From Aspidiotus rigidus (taxonomy: Eukaryota; Arthropoda; Insecta; Hemiptera; Diaspididae): 64,000 nucleotides of DNA. A model generated the notes under the pieces. The model was not told the DNA's origin. It did no database searches and saw only the letters and a program-made list of their open reading frames with translations. Numbering within the stretch: position 1 is the stretch's first letter; every line of letters begins with the position of its first letter. A program made the translations under genes and the position numbers. The stretch spans positions 2,108,001 through 2,172,000 of the forward strand of contig JAVHKY010000038.1 in NCBI GenBank assembly GCA_035079385.1, read 5' to 3'. Positions 11,700 to 24,799 of this stretch are shown piece by piece.

Positions 11700-14600
11700 G
11701 AAGAGAGAGGAAGCAGCTCATAAAAATGTACCTCGAACGTAAGCAAAAGGAACCAGAGAAAAGTGATGCAATACTCCCGGGTGTTATGAATCATGGTTTG
11801 TTCCTCGTTTCCTCTCCTTCTTCCTTTTTCCTGTGCTACCTAAGAGTGGATTTAAGTGGAAATGACTCATAATAAAATCGTGCTAGTTTTTACCGGAATG
11901 TGTAGATTCGTTATTAGCACGCAAGACCTCTTTTTTTTCACTGCGTGCAATTATTCTATTTTCTAAAGAATTGTATTTCGCATCATTGTGTGCTCGTAAT
12001 GGTGCAGAAGCATTTTTCGTCCACCTCCTTCAGTTTTAACGATATGAACAATTCTCCAAATACACAACATCGAAAATTACACCGATTGAAAAGAGTACGT
12101 ATGCGAGGAACCCTTAAGGTGTCCATTACTAGCGTTAAGCTTGCTAGACGTGACATACGCGAACATGATAAAACACCTTAATGTGCAATAAAATGTCTTA
12201 CATGTGGAGTGTACAATTTTGTTCGGTGTTGATTGTACGTGTTTGTTTTTTCCCAACGTACACTCAAGAATTCTGAACACGTGTATAAGTGCTCAGTACT
12301 TCAGCAACGTAAAGCACACAAATTTCCGATGTTTTTTCACTTTCGTATATGTGCTTCGATCCCTTTGCTCCACTTTAATGCAACGTCCACGACTCTTGCA
12401 TATACACGTCATTCATCTGCGGAGGCATCTCATATTCGTATATCCTAATCGTGTACTTACACTCGTATCCGTAAAAACATACTCATACGTGACACGACGA
12501 ACAGAAAGTGTGAGTTTTGAAAAAGAACGTATCCCATAATTTGGTCGAGGGACGATGAAGCCAAAATACGAGACGATTTTCAACTCTTTTCAGATCATAT
12601 TTTTCGTTTTTCGCCACACTGATGTCGACAAAATAAATTGATTGCAGTATCTAGTCTATACATTGTGCACAAGCAGAAAGGAGAACCGATGGTTTGAGAA
12701 AGAGATGTTTGACATCGTAGGTACTTCTCCATTCTAGCCAACGACGATTTAGAGTTCGGGGGCAAAAACGTGCAATGATATAAATTTTTAATGTAAGGTA
12801 CAAAAATCGTTTCAACTACTTATGGTCATATTGAGGTGGCGTGATTAGAACTTTCCGAGGATAACGAGTAAAAAGTTTGTTTAACTAAGGCTTCGTCCTG
12901 GCATGTTCCGGAGCATTTTTGGTTATTCGAATAATTAGATACCACGAGGTCGGAACAGTCGTCGCGCTCATTAGAATAATTCACGAATTGGTGACTATAT
13001 AAATTGTACTCGAATTCCAGAAGTTTGTTTACTGTTTTCGTTTACAGTCATGGTTCCTTCTTTCGTTCGAACCTCTTCTCTCGAAAAATTAGTGTGTGAA
13101 AAGGTCTTAATCTATTTATAAGGTAGCGTGCGAAGTATGCTTCGCGAGTTCTTTCTTCGCGAGTCCCAATCCGCTCTTGCGATTTGATATTTATGAGAAT
13201 CCGACCTTTTCTGTTTGTTCTTGACTACACATACAACAGCAATTAACGATTGTTCTCGATTTAACTTCTTTGCTTTTCACGAGCAATTAGAGAGCCTTAT
13301 AGAGGCTCTACCGCAAAAATTTCTTGAAATATTTATTTCTCAGGGGGCAGTATAATTTACCCCGTTTTGAAAATATTTGCCTCCATTCTAGTTCACTTTT
13401 GTTTCTTTATGTTGAGGTAATGAATTTGAATTCGATTCCATTTCCCATACGGATAGCTTCTTTTTATTACGTCAACCTCTAGAAAAATCGCATATCGAAA
13501 GTCTGAAACTCGGTGCAGGGGAATTCGCAGACGCTAGAAATTTCGTCATTCGAGAAATTTAATCAGTACGAAGGTCCAAAAAAAAAAAAAATATATAGAG
13601 TCCTCCCAAGAGTCCGAGCTCAAAATTGTACTGAGTCTTTCCCCTACGTAGAGATTCAGGTTAACAATTTTTCGAGTTTCTGAACTGGTTCAAGGTCATT
13701 CAAACGCGAATTTTTTCTCATCGTGTACCTTCAGCAAGGGTGATGAAAAGTCTCCCGCTAGGAAATACACACTTGTCCGTATAGAATATTAGTGTCCAAA
13801 AGAGAGAAAAGAATTGGAAAATCTTCAAATTTCTCCTTCTTCCATAATATAGCCTTTTCGGACCTCAGTCGTAAGACTCAGGCAGTTAGACTTCCTAGGT
13901 GCATTGTTTCATTATTACTACATTGCTTCTTCAAAAATACTTAACTTCCCAACTTTATCATTCTTCCTTCTCCCCTCCTCGTCCAATCCAGGAGTCAGAA
14001 ACCGTTACCAAAATATCAGTATCTAGATTACTTTTCGTGGTGCTTTCCGTTGTCTTGATACCTGTAGGAGATTTTTCTTATTACACATCGTAAACTAGTA
14101 ATTTAGTGAAAAGTAATGTATTATTTTACATGTCGTGATCTTTCAATGTTAGTTTTCAGAAATGATGTGAATCTATTTCAAAATTAGTAATTCCGTGGGA
14201 AAATTGTTAGAAAGAGGAACTCTAGGTGATAATTTTTTATATCCGTAGTCGGTAGTGACGTAACGGGTCAGTCACATAAAGATCAATGTTCTATTTTGTA
14301 TAGTGGATAAATATCCTCTTGTTCTGATAGAACGTATCACAGTCGATATTTTCATGTCCAACATTAGCAGGGAAGAGAATTTTTTTTATCTTTCATACGT
14401 CTGCGTCGTGACCGATAACGACTTCAAAAGATACGATGACACGATTCTTCCCGTGCTACGCGTTCTAATTGGCCTAAATTGTAGGTCTTTGCTCCTACTG
14501 TAGTTGACGAAAGCTGACAAATATTTTCATCATAGTATTAAAATTACAGCATTACAGCGTGAGGTTTCTTCTGACGTCACCCATTCACGAACTGTAACGT

Positions 14601-17600
14601 GGGAATGAACAGACCACTTGAGATTTTACTTCGTGACATCAGGCAATTTTTGGCCATATTCCCCCTTCTAGATGTATTTTTTTGGTGGAGTTTTAAGACT
14701 GAATTTCTTCGAAAATTATTTATTTGCGTACATGGTAGGAGGAGAAGGATTTTGCTAATATATTGGGTTTTTTTCTCGTGTGTTTCTACTTTCCTTTCTA
14801 TGCAAGAAGGGAGGAGGTTGGAGTTATTGCAATAGGTGTGACTATACTTCGTAGTCCGTGTGTGGGTTCACAATAAATATAATTAGAGAGAGTTGAGATT
14901 TCATGGTGGATTGAAATCACGCACGGTCGCGATAGATAAAATTATTAAGGGTGAAAAATTGTCAAAAGTAGGTATGTAACATGATTGAATTAGTAAGGAC
15001 GATAATTTGACCGTTTCACACCCCACAGACTATTGAAAAAAGAAATTCTTCAAAGGTCCAAGATATTTGCCTACCAACTTTCAAAAGGATGACTCATTTT
15101 TGTCGTTTTATCCATCTCCTTTCTACGCAACGTACTCTGCAGTAATCGCACGTAAATATGCTTTCTGTACCATTTCCGGATTCAGGGTGGATCAGCCGTG
15201 AAATTCATAAATTACGTAAAGAACATGAATAGACCAGATCATACAAAAGGTGGTCGACCGACAATCATCCGTCTATCGAGTTAACAGATGGCAACCGCAG
15301 GAATTTCTTAATTAAAGCCTCGTCAACTGCAAAACTGAAAAGTATGGTATATGAAATAACACTCAAATTGAGAATCGATACCTTTTGAGTTTCTTTACCT
15401 ACAGAATATTTTTACGGTTAGAACAGTCTACTTCGGCAGGATATGTCAGTATAGGTAAGGGCGCCATTTGCAAGATACCATTCGAGAAAATTTAGTTAGC
15501 CATAAAATTTATGAGCAGTGATCAATAAAATACGCGTACTTAAATTGAAAAATGTCGTTTTAAAGATGCCTTTTTCTCCGATTGACTTCGTTATATTGCG
15601 CAGTATTAATACGATTAGAAGAACTTGTAATAGGCACGTGTATGTATTTTATACAAATGCTTTATATAGGCATTTTTACGTTCTTTTCGTATTCTTTCGT
15701 TTGTAGCTTTGTCACGTGAACGGATAGGCTGCCATTACGCTTAGTATGATTTAATTTTTCGGACCATGTGTGCACATTTCTTGGATCGGCCACGGCACTG
15801 AGAAACCAGCAGGCCTAAAAGACGGACTTCATTGCTAGTGAAAACAAGGTTTATTAGTCACTTCTCTAAGGAATCATGTCAGCTATCACGCCTCTGTTTT
15901 CTGTTCGCCGTATCAGTGTTTCCGTCAAACCAGCAGGAGATGCATCTTTCCAGACCTCCTTCAGACTTATCTATACTCTCCGCGCAAAAGCAAAACAACG
16001 TATACCTTTTCACTCTTTGTATGACTCTGCCAGATATCCGATTTACCAGTTCTTGTATTTTCTTAAGTTGAATAGAGAAAATCCGAATATTTTGAAGTCC
16101 ATCGTACACTTTCTATTCATTAGAATATTTGTGAATGACAAGGATACTTGAATATTTTCATCGTGGTATCAAGCAGAGCTATACACTAGAATATTATTCG
16201 TGACTTTACGATGAATCGCTTACTTAGGGAGGACAGCTTAAGGACGAAATTCATTCTAGCCCAAAAGTGACAGATTAGAAAACGTGGGCTCTTCGTCCAC
16301 ACGACATACATCGTTCAGAATTTTGGGTGTGAGACCAGAATCTTTTGGTCATGATCATTAGACACACTCAGCACCCTCCGCTGCCATATTCAGGTCAAGT
16401 TCCTATTATTATTCTAGGTTAGTATCAGATTGTAGGTATAGCTTGTTGTCTAGAAAAGTTCTAATAAATATTTCTTCCCAAAAAGCGTGCATGACTCGTA
16501 GCTTCGAAGAATCTCGTTCCTTCTTTATAAAAATAGCCTTGTGTACGATAGTAGTGTACTAGACTGGACTAAGATAGAGGGCGGATGAATTAAAACTTAA
16601 AGAGAGGAGATGGTTAGAAATGTTACCAAATCCCATCCTTTTTAGACGAGCGGGCGTACATTTATGCTTGGAAATTCCACTTTTGGGGACTAGAGCTTGA
16701 AAAATATACCTGGAACCTTTCAAAAGCACTCAAATTTCCGCTCTTTTCCGAAGAGTAAGAATCTGCGACCTCTCGCAGACGGATGATCCATTAAAATGAA
16801 GCTATCATGTTCTAATTATTGAACTTACAAAAAGCCAAAAAACTAGTCTGACCTTTTCCCTGAGAATGGAATTTTCTGCCCACAAATGTCCGTCCGTGTG
16901 TAAATATTGTGAGAAAAGCGTACTCCATTCCCTCGGGAAGGCTAATAATCTAGATCTAGATGACCTCGACAAAAAGCCCCAATCCTAACCGAATCTAATG
17001 GAATAGTGGGAGGAAAGAGAATTTTTCGAAGTTCCTGAAGTACTGCCCCTCGATGCCACAATTTGAAGAGAGGAAGGCGGAAGTTAGCTTGGTTTCTGGA
17101 ATTTTTTAAAGTCCTTCGTCTTCCTCCGGAGGTTCAAATTTTCCGAAAATTCCCTTCTAACAAACAGTTGGATAATCTCGGGATTTTTCCGAGTCCCTAA
17201 AGTGCATGAGTCAGAGCCTCCATCTTTTCCTTGGAACCACAATCCACAAAAGGGTTGATGGACGTTTGCTGGGTGTTTAGAATTTTTTACAAGTGCTCTT
17301 CCCTCCCCATTGCAATCTTCCCAGAAAATTATCATGGGCACTTCTTGTCAGATGATCGTAGAGTTGAGTTTGCGTGGATTTAGAAAATGATTTTGAGAGG
17401 GGTTTGACGACTTTTTTGATATTTGACAAGCAAGTAAAAAAGAAATAGGTCATTGCAAACTATTGCAAACTCTGCAATTGCAGCGGAGAATCCGCAAGCT
17501 TCTCGGCCCCGTGGAAAACAGCTTGTCTTATTTTTATTTTCTTGATGTCTAAATGAGTACACGTACAAGACTGATTGGAATTATTTTGTAAAAGTTTGGT

Positions 17601-18140
17601 GGAAGGAGGACGCGGGGCTCAAAAAAAGGACTTCGAAGAAGTGATTTACTGTAAGGGAAGCTTTGCCCGTGTTAGAGTGAATATTGATTATGCTTAGTAC
17701 ATAATCCGTATTATTTGTCTTAGATCTCATACATACAATGAAATATTCATTGCAAATTGTACGATACAGAACAGTGGGGGGCGTAAATAATATCTCATGA
17801 AACTCTCTCTGAACTTAATCTACCCTAAAAAAATTTCTATAATCTAACCTGGACTAATTCCTGCAATACGGGCCTATAGACAAAGTCTTTTCATTTAGGT
17901 TGATGAAAACCACAAATGACTCGAAATCATTGAGTTACCTTGTAAACTGATTGCAGCTAGAAAAAAAGCCTTTGCAGCGCGAAAGCAAAACCGACTTTTC
18001 CTGTTTCATTTTCCTTCATCACTACTTCTTTTTTTCATTTTGTTCATTATTGGCTATGTTACATTACTTAATCGATTTCGTTTCCATTAGTTTTCCAAAA
18101 TGAGCAAAGCTCTCCAAGTATTGTTTTCATTCACTCTTCT
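11700..18140. other. Intergenic DNA with faint repeats
   Basis: No gene is recognised. Around 13,570-13,700 and 16,640-17,310 there are segments with 'gagtcc', 'cgaaattttttcgag' and 'ttccgagtccct' strings like the dispersed repeat seen at 7.4, 39.3 and 62.3 kb. They are too diverged to delimit. A short imperfect hairpin lies at 12,113-12,181 (arms TTAAGGTGT and ACACCTTAA). The remainder is featureless AT-rich sequence. Confidence 0.5.
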
Positions 18141-18194
18141 ATGTGTATATCAGTTATCTACACCCGAATACGCCCCGTCCCCTCCCGCTTCAAT

Positions 18195-18755
18195 AAATGG
18201 AATATGGCCGTCAACCTAGGAAGTGATGTATCGTACCTGGGTGAAGTTGTAAACAGTAAAATTTCCAAGTTTCTGAAGGTAGCTGGCCTCATAAACCGAG
18301 TGGTAGCAGGAAACAATGTCCGACGCGAAACAAGGCTAAAAATCTACAATACTTTTGCCGTACCCATGTTGAAGTATGGATGCGAAGCTTGGGCCCTGAG
18401 GAAGGCAGATAAGAAACGGATTACAGCTGCGGAAATGCGATTCATGAGGAGAACGGCTGGGTATACGCTGCGCGATAGGAAGAGAAATGTTGACATCATG
18501 AACGAACTCCAAACAACACCAGTGATATCAAAGATTAAGGCTTATCGTAAGAAATGGAGGGAACACGTTGACCGTATGGACGAGGAACGATCACCAAAAC
18601 AGATGCTCCAATACACACCAGTTGGTAAAAGATTGCAGGGGAGACCGAGGAAGAGGCTGGTGGATACATCGGATTCGTCATCGGGGGCATCAACGCCACA
18701 ACAGACAGGCCAATAGGCCTACCGCTTACAAGGCAACGACGACGACGAAAAATTT
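18195..18755 (+). mobile_element. 5'-truncated LINE (non-LTR retrotransposon) 3' end
   Basis: A 191-codon frame (18,141-18,716) encodes the region just C-terminal to the reverse transcriptase palm of arthropod non-LTR elements. 'VSYLGEVVNS', then 'TRLKIYNTFAVPMLKYGCEA', then 'ITAAEMRFMRRTAGYT', then 'KKWREHVDRMDEERSPKQ' and finally 'LQGRPRKR'. These are the usual ordered motifs of the RT-distal domain. The palm with its catalytic aspartates and the endonuclease are absent, as expected from incomplete target-primed reverse transcription. After GRPRKR the frame probably shifts; the other frame continues with an Arg/His-rich tail. A (GAC)n-like tract at about 18,732-18,750 may be the 3' tail. 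The clade (RTE, CR1 or Jockey) is not resolved. Confidence 0.8.
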
Positions 18756-18799
18756 TCAATCACCAAATATGAAAGAACTGTTGTTCACCCTAAAGGAAA

Positions 18800-21100
18800 A
18801 ACAATGAAATCATTCGTTAACAACGGCAAAATGACGTCGTTCTCCGATACAAGTTCATTTTCGAAACTTACTTAGCATTATTTTATTCAATCTCGTATAC
18901 TGTTAATACACAACTTACAACCCCCTCCCCTTCTCAGAAAGAAACACTTTTCTCGCACCAGTCTGTAACACTCTTCATTTTCCATGGCAACTTTTCAACG
19001 CACGATGGTTAACGAACTGACGTTCGACTTACCCCGCTTCAAATTTTTCTAAATTAAAATGGAAAAATCTCAAAAACTACCGATCTGATTTTTAAAAAAA
19101 TGACCCTATTCCCTAGCGCAAATATAAAACTTCAATAATTCTCTATTTCATATAAATCGACCCAATACCAACCAAGAACATTCGCCCGCCAATAAAAGTA
19201 CATACATACGTACGTATATATGAATTTGAGCCAATACACACTGTACATACCCTACACCAAAAATTCCACCGTGCGCAAGAATGCAATACCTCCTAAAGTC
19301 GGTAAAACAATTGGGGGAGAGGGCTGAGAGGTGGAGGGAGAAGGTGTGTTAACATAGACTCTACAAATGTAAAATTCCATTCTGAATACTTGACAAGATT
19401 ATAAATTTCCGTCTATTATCGATAGTTCTCGCTAAAAAGACATCTACATTTGACGTACTTCTTGAACACATTTTCCAAATTTGCCCCTCAGGGGTTGCTT
19501 TGAACGACTTTTTCATAATAGGTAAAAATATAGGAGAGTCTTGAAGGAACAACTTTTGTCCAAAAACTTTCTTCGTTAGAACTCACAAGAGAGAAGATAC
19601 ACGCAATTTTAAGAAAGGGGGGGGTGGCTCCTCCGAGAGAAGAGGGATGGGAAAAATGATACCCAAGTCTGATTCGTTCTAAATATATGCTAGATTAGGA
19701 ATCAATCATCAGAATGCTTTTAACTTGCCGATCGAGCGAATTGGGGTGTTCAACTATACTAGTAAACGAGATGGCATGGCACGGACGTAGCGTAGCTTGA
19801 GTGCGTGGCGTCGCGCTTCTATTGCGTGGCTTCCCCGGCCTTGTATACTCTATTTTCAAAACGTCCGATTGCGGAGTAATGGTGCGTCAAACGCAAAAAA
19901 GGATAGGATACTTCTTTACAAAAAATTTTATGACGCTTATTTTGTAACTGAGGTATTTTTCTTCCATCTCCACGCGTCTTCAAAATATGATTGAAAAATT
20001 GATTTTGTGGCGCAATTTAACCCCCTCTTTGCCCTTAAAAAGAAATTTTTTGTGGTTCGTCTTCGTGAAATTTACTCGGAAATTAGAACTATCTCCTTAC
20101 CAAGATTCACTGTATCAAAAAATTTTGCAGTATCATTTCACCAACTGCTATAGGACTATTTCGAAGAAATTACCACGAGATTTGTGATTCACACACTACA
20201 GGCAAATAGATAAACTTTGTTCCATTTCTAACTAAGAAACCCCTTTGATGGAGAGTCACAGCGACAAATGCACCTCTTATTTCTGCCGAATTTTTCTCAT
20301 TATTCAATGTCCAAGGTCACTAGATTGAAATTCTAGTTCTTCGCGTTTAACTATAATTTTTACTTCAGTCATTCATCCATTGTTTAATTCTACACAATTT
20401 AGTGAATAGACTTCGTCGGACGCTTTCGATTTTTATTTTTCCTTGATTCGTTAATACAATATTCATACACACTCGTATACCAACTGTCTGGAGGATTCCG
20501 GTTGACAGATACAGGAAGTATATATAATACGAAGAATTCGTAACTTCGAAAATTTATTTTCGCGTTCACCGATTACAATAGGTGATTTTTCAGTGCAAGT
20601 CACATTTACAGTATAATAAAGTTCGCCCTTGAAATGTCGGTCGATGTCAATGTCCGCACGATGAACGAGAAATTTTTCGTAAAGAAATTTTCCCAACATG
20701 CGTGTAGACAATTAGGGTAATGAAACCAGAAAATTACCTAGAGATGTGTTTAACAATTCGCCGTACTGTACCTATAATCGTAGAGTATATCACAGTTATT
20801 ATTATTTTTCATTAGTTACAATTAAAAACGTATCATTTATTTTACGACAATTTAATGCGATTTTGATAAATATACATGATGTACGTTTAATCGATCATGT
20901 GCAGTTCGATTGGAAATAATTACGAGAAAAAAATAATTAGTGAACGACACGATCGAATGAGAAGAAAAAAATAAAAAAACACGATAATAAGAATACGTAA
21001 TTTTCGATGATACGATTTTACGTATTCCGTGTACACTAACACTAACGCAAATTACATCAGCTCTCGACAAACGTATCGAGCTCACTACCAGTTGAGACTC
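18800..21100. other. Upstream intergenic DNA of the gene starting near 21.7 kb
   Basis: AT-rich, with no convincing coding segment or mobile element. CpG frequency rises from about 20.4 kb toward the candidate promoter, in keeping with cis-regulatory sequence, although no individual sites can be assigned. Confidence 0.5.
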
Positions 21101-21735
21101 GTTCGCCAGCTGTAGTAGACGCAGACGAAACGAAGTCGCGATGTTTATAAACGCGATTGGTCGGTATTCGGTGGTGGGGTGGTTTTCGGTCTTCGCCGAG
21201 CACGCGGATCCCATGTGTCTTTGCATCAGTCATCACTTCTTCGGTGTATAGTTGTATTTACAAGTTTTCGTACAGACTTGATAACAGATAACCTGCGTTT
21301 AGTAGTGTTAAGCTGTTTATTCAGTGTGAACGTTCTCTACGTCGTCGTCGTATGTTCTGTTTGGTTTTTTTGAAATCCATTTTTTTTACAAGTTCATTTT
21401 TACGATCGTCGTAGAATTAATAATTTTTTTCTTTCTTTCAATTTCGAATCAAAGTAAAATTTTTGGTTAAATCGCGTTTTTTTTGCGTAGCGTAAATGTT
21501 CAATTTTTTTATTCGATTAAAATAGAAAGAAACCGATAAAACTTTTTCTTTTTTTTTTCATCATTGAAAATCGTTCGTTTTTAAGATAAATTTCTTATTT
21601 TTTTAACGAAATAAAATTAATAATAATATCGAGTAAAGTTTCTTTCATTTTTCGTTCATTCGCTATTTTTTATTTTAATATCTTGGTTTTTTAGTCATCG
21701 AATACGTTGAGTGTTATGTTTATCCTGGTTTAAAT
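21100..21735 (+). promoter_or_regulatory. Candidate promoter and 5' leader
   Basis: Immediately upstream of the coding exon lies a CpG-rich block with TTTATAAA-like sequence near 21,145, an inverted CCAAT (ATTGG) near 21,157 and a consensus arthropod initiator TCAGTC at 21,226-21,231. From 21,360 to 21,690 the sequence becomes very T-rich. It ends in a good splice-acceptor-like string (TTGGTTTTTTAG, AG at 21,693-21,694), so the leader may contain a small intron. Several ATG triplets precede the chosen start. The TATA-to-initiator distance (about 80 bp) is too long for both to serve one start site, so the exact transcription start is open. Confidence 0.4.
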
Positions 21736-21849
21736 ATGGTGCCCCAACAAGGGAGTGATTTGAGTCCGCAATCCAGAGGAACGGGTCCGTTATTTGGCTC
21801 CCAATTGGTGGATAAGAATTCGGCTACACCGTACTCCGATGCAACACAG
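21736..21849 (+). CDS. First coding exon of an unrecognised gene (38 codons)
   Basis: The start codon sits in a good insect context (TAAATATGG). It opens a 38-codon stretch beginning MVPQQGSDLSPQ and ending SATPYSDATQ, which stops exactly at a consensus donor GTGAGT (21,850-21,855) in phase 0. The peptide is polar and rich in Ser, Gln, Pro and Thr, with no signal peptide or hydrophobic segment. This fits the disordered N-terminus of a cytoplasmic or nuclear regulator, but the function cannot be inferred. Codon use is mixed, with many third-position C and G, unlike the flanking AT-rich DNA, which supports real coding. No downstream exon is recognisable in the remaining 42 kb, so the gene probably has a very long first intron. 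The start could instead be internal to an exon beginning at 21,695. Confidence 0.65.
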
Positions 21850-21855
21850 GTGAGT
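21850..21855 (+). other. 5' splice donor of the presumed long intron
   Basis: CAG|GTGAGT at the end of the coding exon is a strong match to the U1 consensus. It is the basis for treating the rest of the window as intronic. Confidence 0.65.
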
Positions 21856-22700
21856 GTTTTTATTTTTTTTTCTTGCGATGATAGACCTCGGCGAACGTGT
21901 TAGTTCACGAACATACAGAAAGAGAACCACGGTCGTTGTGTAGTATGATACACGTGTTAGACTGTTGCCAGAAAATCATTTTTGAAGACGTATTCGCACC
22001 GCAATCGATTGAAGTAGAGCGTTCGAAAAAATTTTAGACAGGGAACGACGACGGACGATGTCGTCGATCTGTAGTTCTTTCGCACTACTCTGTAGGTAGA
22101 GGATTTCGCCTCGCTTTCGCGTCGTGTTTTTCGTTTAAATTTTCTCGTGCGCGCACGTGTCGGCGCGAAATTTTCGTCTCAAAAGTGTATAGGAAAACGA
22201 AAGAAGAAAATTCCTACGCACAGTTTTTCGGTATTTAATCATCGTCGTGTGTCGAGCGAGAGAGGAAAAATAATACGAACAACTTGTTGCTTCGTTTATT
22301 ACGAGGAGTGAAGAGTGTGGATGTAGTATCTTTCCTTTTTCGAAACGTAAAAAAAGATAATTATTCTTCCCCATTGGAGGCGAGAGAGAAGAAAAAAAAA
22401 AAAAAAATACAATTGTATCGAAAATAAAATTTTGATGGCCTTGAAAAATATGCGTGCGTCTTGTGTCGATGTCTTATATTATTTCGTTTTTATTCTACAA
22501 CACTAGTAACGATAAATGCAATAAAAATTCAGAATAGCTTAGCATAAAAATTTCTTCTTTAAAAAAACTTCAACCTTGATACGAGTCCGTAGCTGCCACC
22601 TAAATGTTGGATATGTAGACCAGGGTCTCGAGTGTGGAGTTTTATTGCCGAAACTAGAAACGACAACCATTTTCGTTTTTTACGGTTCTCATTTTTTCGT
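21856..22700. other. Proximal intron, CpG-containing, no gene
   Basis: The first 500 bp after the donor are rich in CpG and short cgtcg/cgcg strings, then become A/T-rich with an A-run near 22,395. The region may hold promoter-proximal regulatory sequence. No coding frame or repeat is recognised. Confidence 0.4.
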
Positions 22701-22739
22701 CGAATACCTTATTCTTGGCTCTTCTGATACAGTCGTCTA

Positions 22740-24620
22740 GCGTGAACAGAGTAAAAATCCGAAGGATCTGGAAAAAGGGTACTCTGGTCAGTGATGTGGA
22801 TTCTCCTGAAAAATTGTTCTTTTGATCGTCTGTTTGTCGTGAAGTGGTAATTGACGGAGAACCTTGAGTCTTTCCAAAGGTCCCATTTCACAGATCGTGT
22901 TCGTAATGGTCGAAATGTGTTTTCTGAGGGTAATTTGAGTCTTTTTGCAATTATTTAGTAATAGGGACTGTCAATTAGGGTATTCTCGAGAATCTTAGAT
23001 TCTTCTCGACGTAAATTACGTAAAAATCCGGAAACGGAGGTGAGCAGAGATAAGATTTAGGAATCTTCAAAATCACGATAAAAATTCATCTCGGAACTTT
23101 TTTGATTGCTTTTACCCAAAAACCCGACTGAAATTAAAGAATCAAGAGAGCTGATCGTGTTGTTTTTTTGATTTCATTTTTTCTCACTTCTTTAGGTATG
23201 ATTTTTGCTCTTTTAATTTTTTCCAAGAAAATAAAAGTGCAAAATTCTTGATAAGATCTAGAAAAACGATATGTAGGGTAGTGGTGCGCCCGAAAACACT
23301 GGTTTTTTCGATGATCGTCTGTTTGTCTTCGAGTAAGATTTGACAAAAAACACTTGTTTTTCTTCGGAGAGCTCTTTTCGCAGATAGTCTATCTAATGAT
23401 AGCAACAATGTGTTTTCTGAGAGTAATTCAAGTCTTTCCGCAATAATTCGCTGATAAGGAGGGAGTTCTCAATAATCTGATGTTCTTCTCGACGTAAATT
23501 ACATGAGAATCCGGTAACAGAGGTGAATAGTGATAAGATTTGGAGAAGTCTTCGGAAAAAAAGAAACAAAAATTGAAGTGCAAAATTCTAAATACAATCT
23601 AGAAAATCGTTATGTAGATAGTGGTCTGACTGAAAACTCAGGTAAGCAGTGATAACATTAAGAATTTTTCAAAATCACGTTGAAAATGCTCATCAGAACT
23701 TCTCGGATTGCTTCTACTCGAAAAACCGGCTAAAATTGATTAGGGCAAATTTTTTGATTCGTTTCTGTTTTTGAAGCCTTCATAATTTTTGCTGTCCTGT
23801 TGTGCCATCATTTTTTCAAAGGAAACATTAATAAGAAGTTTGAATGCACAAAATCTGAATACGATCTAGAAAAATGGTTTTCAGGGTAATGGTGCAATCT
23901 TTTCTCAGAATTAGATGTTTCAATCGCTGGTTGTTAGAAACTAGTCGAAATTGACTGAAAAATATTCTCTAAACACGATCTGGAGAGGTGGTATTCATGG
24001 TAATGGTGCAATCTTCGTGTTTTTCTCGAAATTAATTGTTGACGATCGCTGGTTATAGAAAACTACAAAAATATATTTTCACTCGGAGTAACCGTCCCAT
24101 AGATCGTACGAGTATTATTGGTGTTCAGGATTTGAATTCAATATCAGTTTTTTTTTTTTTTCCTTTCCTTGTAGAAAATATTTATTGTCCTGATAGTGTT
24201 TTGAGAAGTTTATCAACGCAACGAGAAATTTTGTCTACCAACCTAGTTTCGGCACTTATCGCACTATTACTCGTTATTTTATGTAAAAATTCTTTTAAAA
24301 AAAGTGAGCAGGTTAGAAGTCCGCGAGATTACGATTCGAAATTGTTTCTCTGGACTGTGTTAGTGAATTACTGATTTTTCATCCCGAATCGTATGTTTTT
24401 TGTAGAAACTTCTAATCTTCGTACAATATTGTGATTGCTGTCGAATGCGGGGAGTAAATTAATTTTCGTTCTTCTCGAAAAAGTCTTCGGATGATGAGCA
24501 TTTTTCTACTCGATGGGTCATCGTCGGTTAATTATAAGTTCTCTGAATGCTTTCGATCCTTCCTCATTTCGATGAAAAATGAAATCCTAAATACGATCTG
24601 GAGAAAAGGTACTTGGGGTG
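22740..24620 (+). repeat. Diverged tandem array downstream of exon 1
   Basis: The motif 'taaataCGATCTGGAGAAA' and close variants recur near 22,764, 23,254, 23,596, 23,861, 23,977 and 24,594. They are often followed by 'GGTaaTGGTGcaatc' and then 'GATCGTCTGTTTGTC' or a relative. A second marker, TTCTTCTCGACGTAAATTAC, is identical at 23,000-23,019 and 23,483-23,502, giving a 483-bp period there. The segment 'gcagtgataa-att--gaat-TTCAAAATCACG' also recurs (about 23,045 and 23,645). Units are incomplete and diverged, so this is an old tandem expansion, not a recent satellite. No coding capacity is seen. Confidence 0.7.
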
Positions 24621-24799
24621 AGAAACTAAATTTTTCTCAAAATTAGCATTTTCGATCTCCTCTTCCAAAAATTGATCGTTTTCGTGAGAAGTACTTATCT
24701 GTCCAGAGATCCCATTTCGTAGATCGTGGCTAAAACTCGGTTGAAACTTCTTTTTAAAAATTTCTTCCAACTTGTCTCTCTCGTTCATGGGTGAAGTTG

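Noticed and set aside
20852..21226. 124-codon frame antisense to the promoter
   Set aside because: Lies across the candidate promoter, has no known motif and is most simply chance.
23620..23645. CAG|GTAAGC junction as another ratchet point
   Set aside because: No pyrimidine tract before the AG; it is part of the tandem array.
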